The notes under the pieces were generated by a model, which was given only the letters and a program-made list of their open reading frames with translations, ran no database searches and had not been told where the DNA came from. Source: Armatimonadota bacterium (GTDB lineage Bacteria > Armatimonadota > Armatimonadia > Armatimonadales > Capsulimonadaceae). From it: a stretch of DNA of 32,009 nucleotides. Shown piece by piece: positions 30,632 to 32,009 of this stretch. The translations under genes were made by a program, and so were the position numbers. The DNA lies in contig JAFAZD010000252.1 in assembly GCA_019239955.1 (NCBI GenBank), forward strand, positions 1 through 32,009. Reading direction: 5' to 3'. The stretch's first letter is position 1. Each line of letters opens with the position of its first letter.

Positions 30632-32009
30632 TTAGAACCCGACGTTGATGCTGGAGTCCTTGCTGTTGTGCGTACCGCCCCAGGGCGTGGCGGCGTAGGG
30701 GAAGGTCATGTTGTAGACCTGATCGTTGGCGGCGACGTTGTCGCCGATGAGAACGATGTTGGAGTAAGACGGACCGCTGGCGACGGCCGTGAGCGCGATG
30801 TCTATCACGTCATCGCCCAGACGCCGCCCGTTGGGCCAGCCGCCGGGGACAGTTTCCGGGTTGCCGCCGGCATCCGTTCCCGTGAGAGTATCCCCGCCCA
30901 GGAAGCTGAGGCGGGAAAAGCCGGTTTCTCCCGCCGCGTGGACGGGGCCGGTGGTCGTGTCCACCCGGATCACGTCGGGGGTGTAGACGGCGGCCAGGTC
31001 GGTACGGTTCGTGGTCACGATGGGGCCCGGCAGCGCCGAACCGTAGAGGGCGTTGATCAGGACACCGACCTCGGGGTTGAGCGCGTACTTCTGGTACTTG
31101 GCGACGTCGTTGGTGGGGCTGTCGCGGTTGTAGTTGTCCTTGTCCCGCAGGGCCACGAGCACCTCGTTGAAGAGCGGGTTGGCCTCACGGTTGACCTGGA
31201 TGAACGGGCCGGAGTTGGCGTTGATGCCGCTGGTGTTTCGCAGCGTGATGCGGGGCCGGGCGACGGAGGCGTAGACGCCGACGCCCATCCGGGTGTCCAC
31301 GCCGGGTGCCATGCCGTTGGAGAACGGGGCCGCGTACGGCATCGGGGCCGGAAGGTCGGCCAGGGGGATCGTGATGGCGTAGTGGAACACGTTGTAGCCC
31401 TTGAAGCCGTCCACGCCGCCGCCGGCCTGCCCGAACACCGCGGTCACGCCTGCGGGCTTGCTCCCGCTGGGGATCAGGATGCGCGGGTCCAGCAGGTCGA
31501 AGATGCCCGGCGTGTCGGCGTAGAAGCCGTCCTCACGCACCCCGGCGAAGGTGGTGACGCCGTTCGGGGCCGCCGGTACGCCCGGCAGGTCGTAGACGGT
31601 CTCGCGGGTGTACGTGTCCAGGCTGGCGCGCGTGGACGCGCCTGAGACCGCCCGTCCGTAGTTCCGGTTGGTCGCGGATGTGCCGCTGAGGTCGTTGTAG
31701 AGCGGCGTGATGCGCGGGCCGGTATTGTAGGGAGGGACCTTCAGGCCGGTACCGAGCACGGTGGACGCGCCCGTGGCGTCCACAAACTTGGTGACGGTGT
31801 AGGTCTGGACGAAGTTCTGGTGGGCGTCGCCGACGTTCATGATCGCCCCGGCGTCGGGCATACCGTTCACGTCCGCGCCGCGCCCGTAGCGGAGGATGGT
31901 GTCCAGATTCTTGTAGCCGCCGCCGGCGGCGTCCACGCGCGAGAACTGGAAGTCATAGCGCTGCAATTCCGCGCCGGTGGCGGGATTGGCGATGTGGATG
32001 CTGTAGCGC
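30632..32009 (-). CDS. DUF4331 family protein (N-terminus outside window)
   Basis: At least 458 residues; the frame is open through the right edge (it begins RYSIHIANPATGAELQRYDF), so the true start and any signal peptide are missing. Family features are clear: NVGDAHQNFVQTYTVTKF, FAGVREDGFYADTPGIFDLLD, GYNVFHYAITIPLADLP, FIQVNREANPLFNEVLV and, near the end, GWPNGRRLGDDVIDIALTAVA. DUF4331 proteins are secreted beta proteins of unknown function, repeatedly encoded beside TPR and NicO/HupE-type nickel transporter genes. It heads an operon with the TPR and transporter genes. The promoter lies beyond the window. Confidence 0.88.
   Translation of the reverse strand, partial: RYSIHIANPATGAELQRYDFQFSRVDAAGGGYKNLDTILRYGRGADVNGMPDAGAIMNVGDAHQNFVQTYTVTKFVDATGASTVLGTGLKVPPYNTGPRITPLYNDLSGTSATNRNYGRAVSGASTRASLDTYTRETVYDLPGVPAAPNGVTTFAGVREDGFYADTPGIFDLLDPRILIPSGSKPAGVTAVFGQAGGGVDGFKGYNVFHYAITIPLADLPAPMPYAAPFSNGMAPGVDTRMGVGVYASVARPRITLRNTSGINANSGPFIQVNREANPLFNEVLVALRDKDNYNRDSPTNDVAKYQKYALNPEVGVLINALYGSALPGPIVTTNRTDLAAVYTPDVIRVDTTTGPVHAAGETGFSRLSFLGGDTLTGTDAGGNPETVPGGWPNGRRLGDDVIDIALTAVASGPSYSNIVLIGDNVAANDQVYNMTFPYAATPWGGTHNSKDSSINVGF

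Overview
The window is high-GC DNA from a Gram-negative (diderm) bacterium. The evidence for an outer membrane is a TonB-dependent receptor with its own ExbB/ExbD/TonB, an SLH-domain porin and a predicted outer-membrane barrel. An exosortase-type PEP-CTERM protein is also present. SLH-anchored porin, PEP-CTERM sorting and DUF4331 proteins together would fit Armatimonadota or a similar deep-branching lineage, but this assignment is a guess without phylogeny. No tRNA, rRNA or CRISPR array was seen. Most intergenic spaces are short and several operons have overlapping genes.

Layout. 1-2.7 kb: a predicted OM barrel protein, then an rpsF-ssb operon with a strong promoter and a terminator. 2.8-5.4 kb: a PEP-CTERM protein and a secreted phosphodiesterase/alkaline-phosphatase-superfamily enzyme, behind a four-repeat Pho box. 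5.4-10.4 kb: a signalling cluster of CheB-type methylesterase, CheR-PAS methyltransferase and PAS-PAS-PP2C phosphatase. 10.5-13.5 kb: an M32 carboxypeptidase divergent from a PHP-domain phosphoesterase. 13.5-18.5 kb: a phosphate block with SLH porin, PstS, a DUF47/PhoU-like protein and a PIT transporter; the porin, pstS and the DUF47-pit pair each carry 11-bp-spaced TTAAC repeats. 18.7-32 kb: a nickel / [NiFe]-hydrogenase-accessory region with tandem-SIS protein, HypA, HypB, a MITE-like element, and the operon TonB-receptor-exbB-exbD-tonB-NiCoT permease. It continues with a ribbon-helix-helix-like protein and the operon DUF4331-TPR-NicO/RcnA-like transporter.

How it works together. Two systems stand out. 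First, a Pho regulon in which one repeat family controls four units. At the porin and pstS the repeats sit exactly 10 nt upstream of a -10 box, the arrangement of an activator replacing the -35. At DUF47-pit they lie just downstream of a candidate -10, suggesting repression, as reported for orfA-pit of Sinorhizobium. Second, a nickel-supply chain from outer membrane to enzyme: a TonB receptor energised by its own ExbBD-TonB, a NiCoT inner-membrane permease translationally coupled to tonB, a His-rich NicO-type transporter, and HypA/HypB for insertion into hydrogenase. No hydrogenase structural gene is inside the window.
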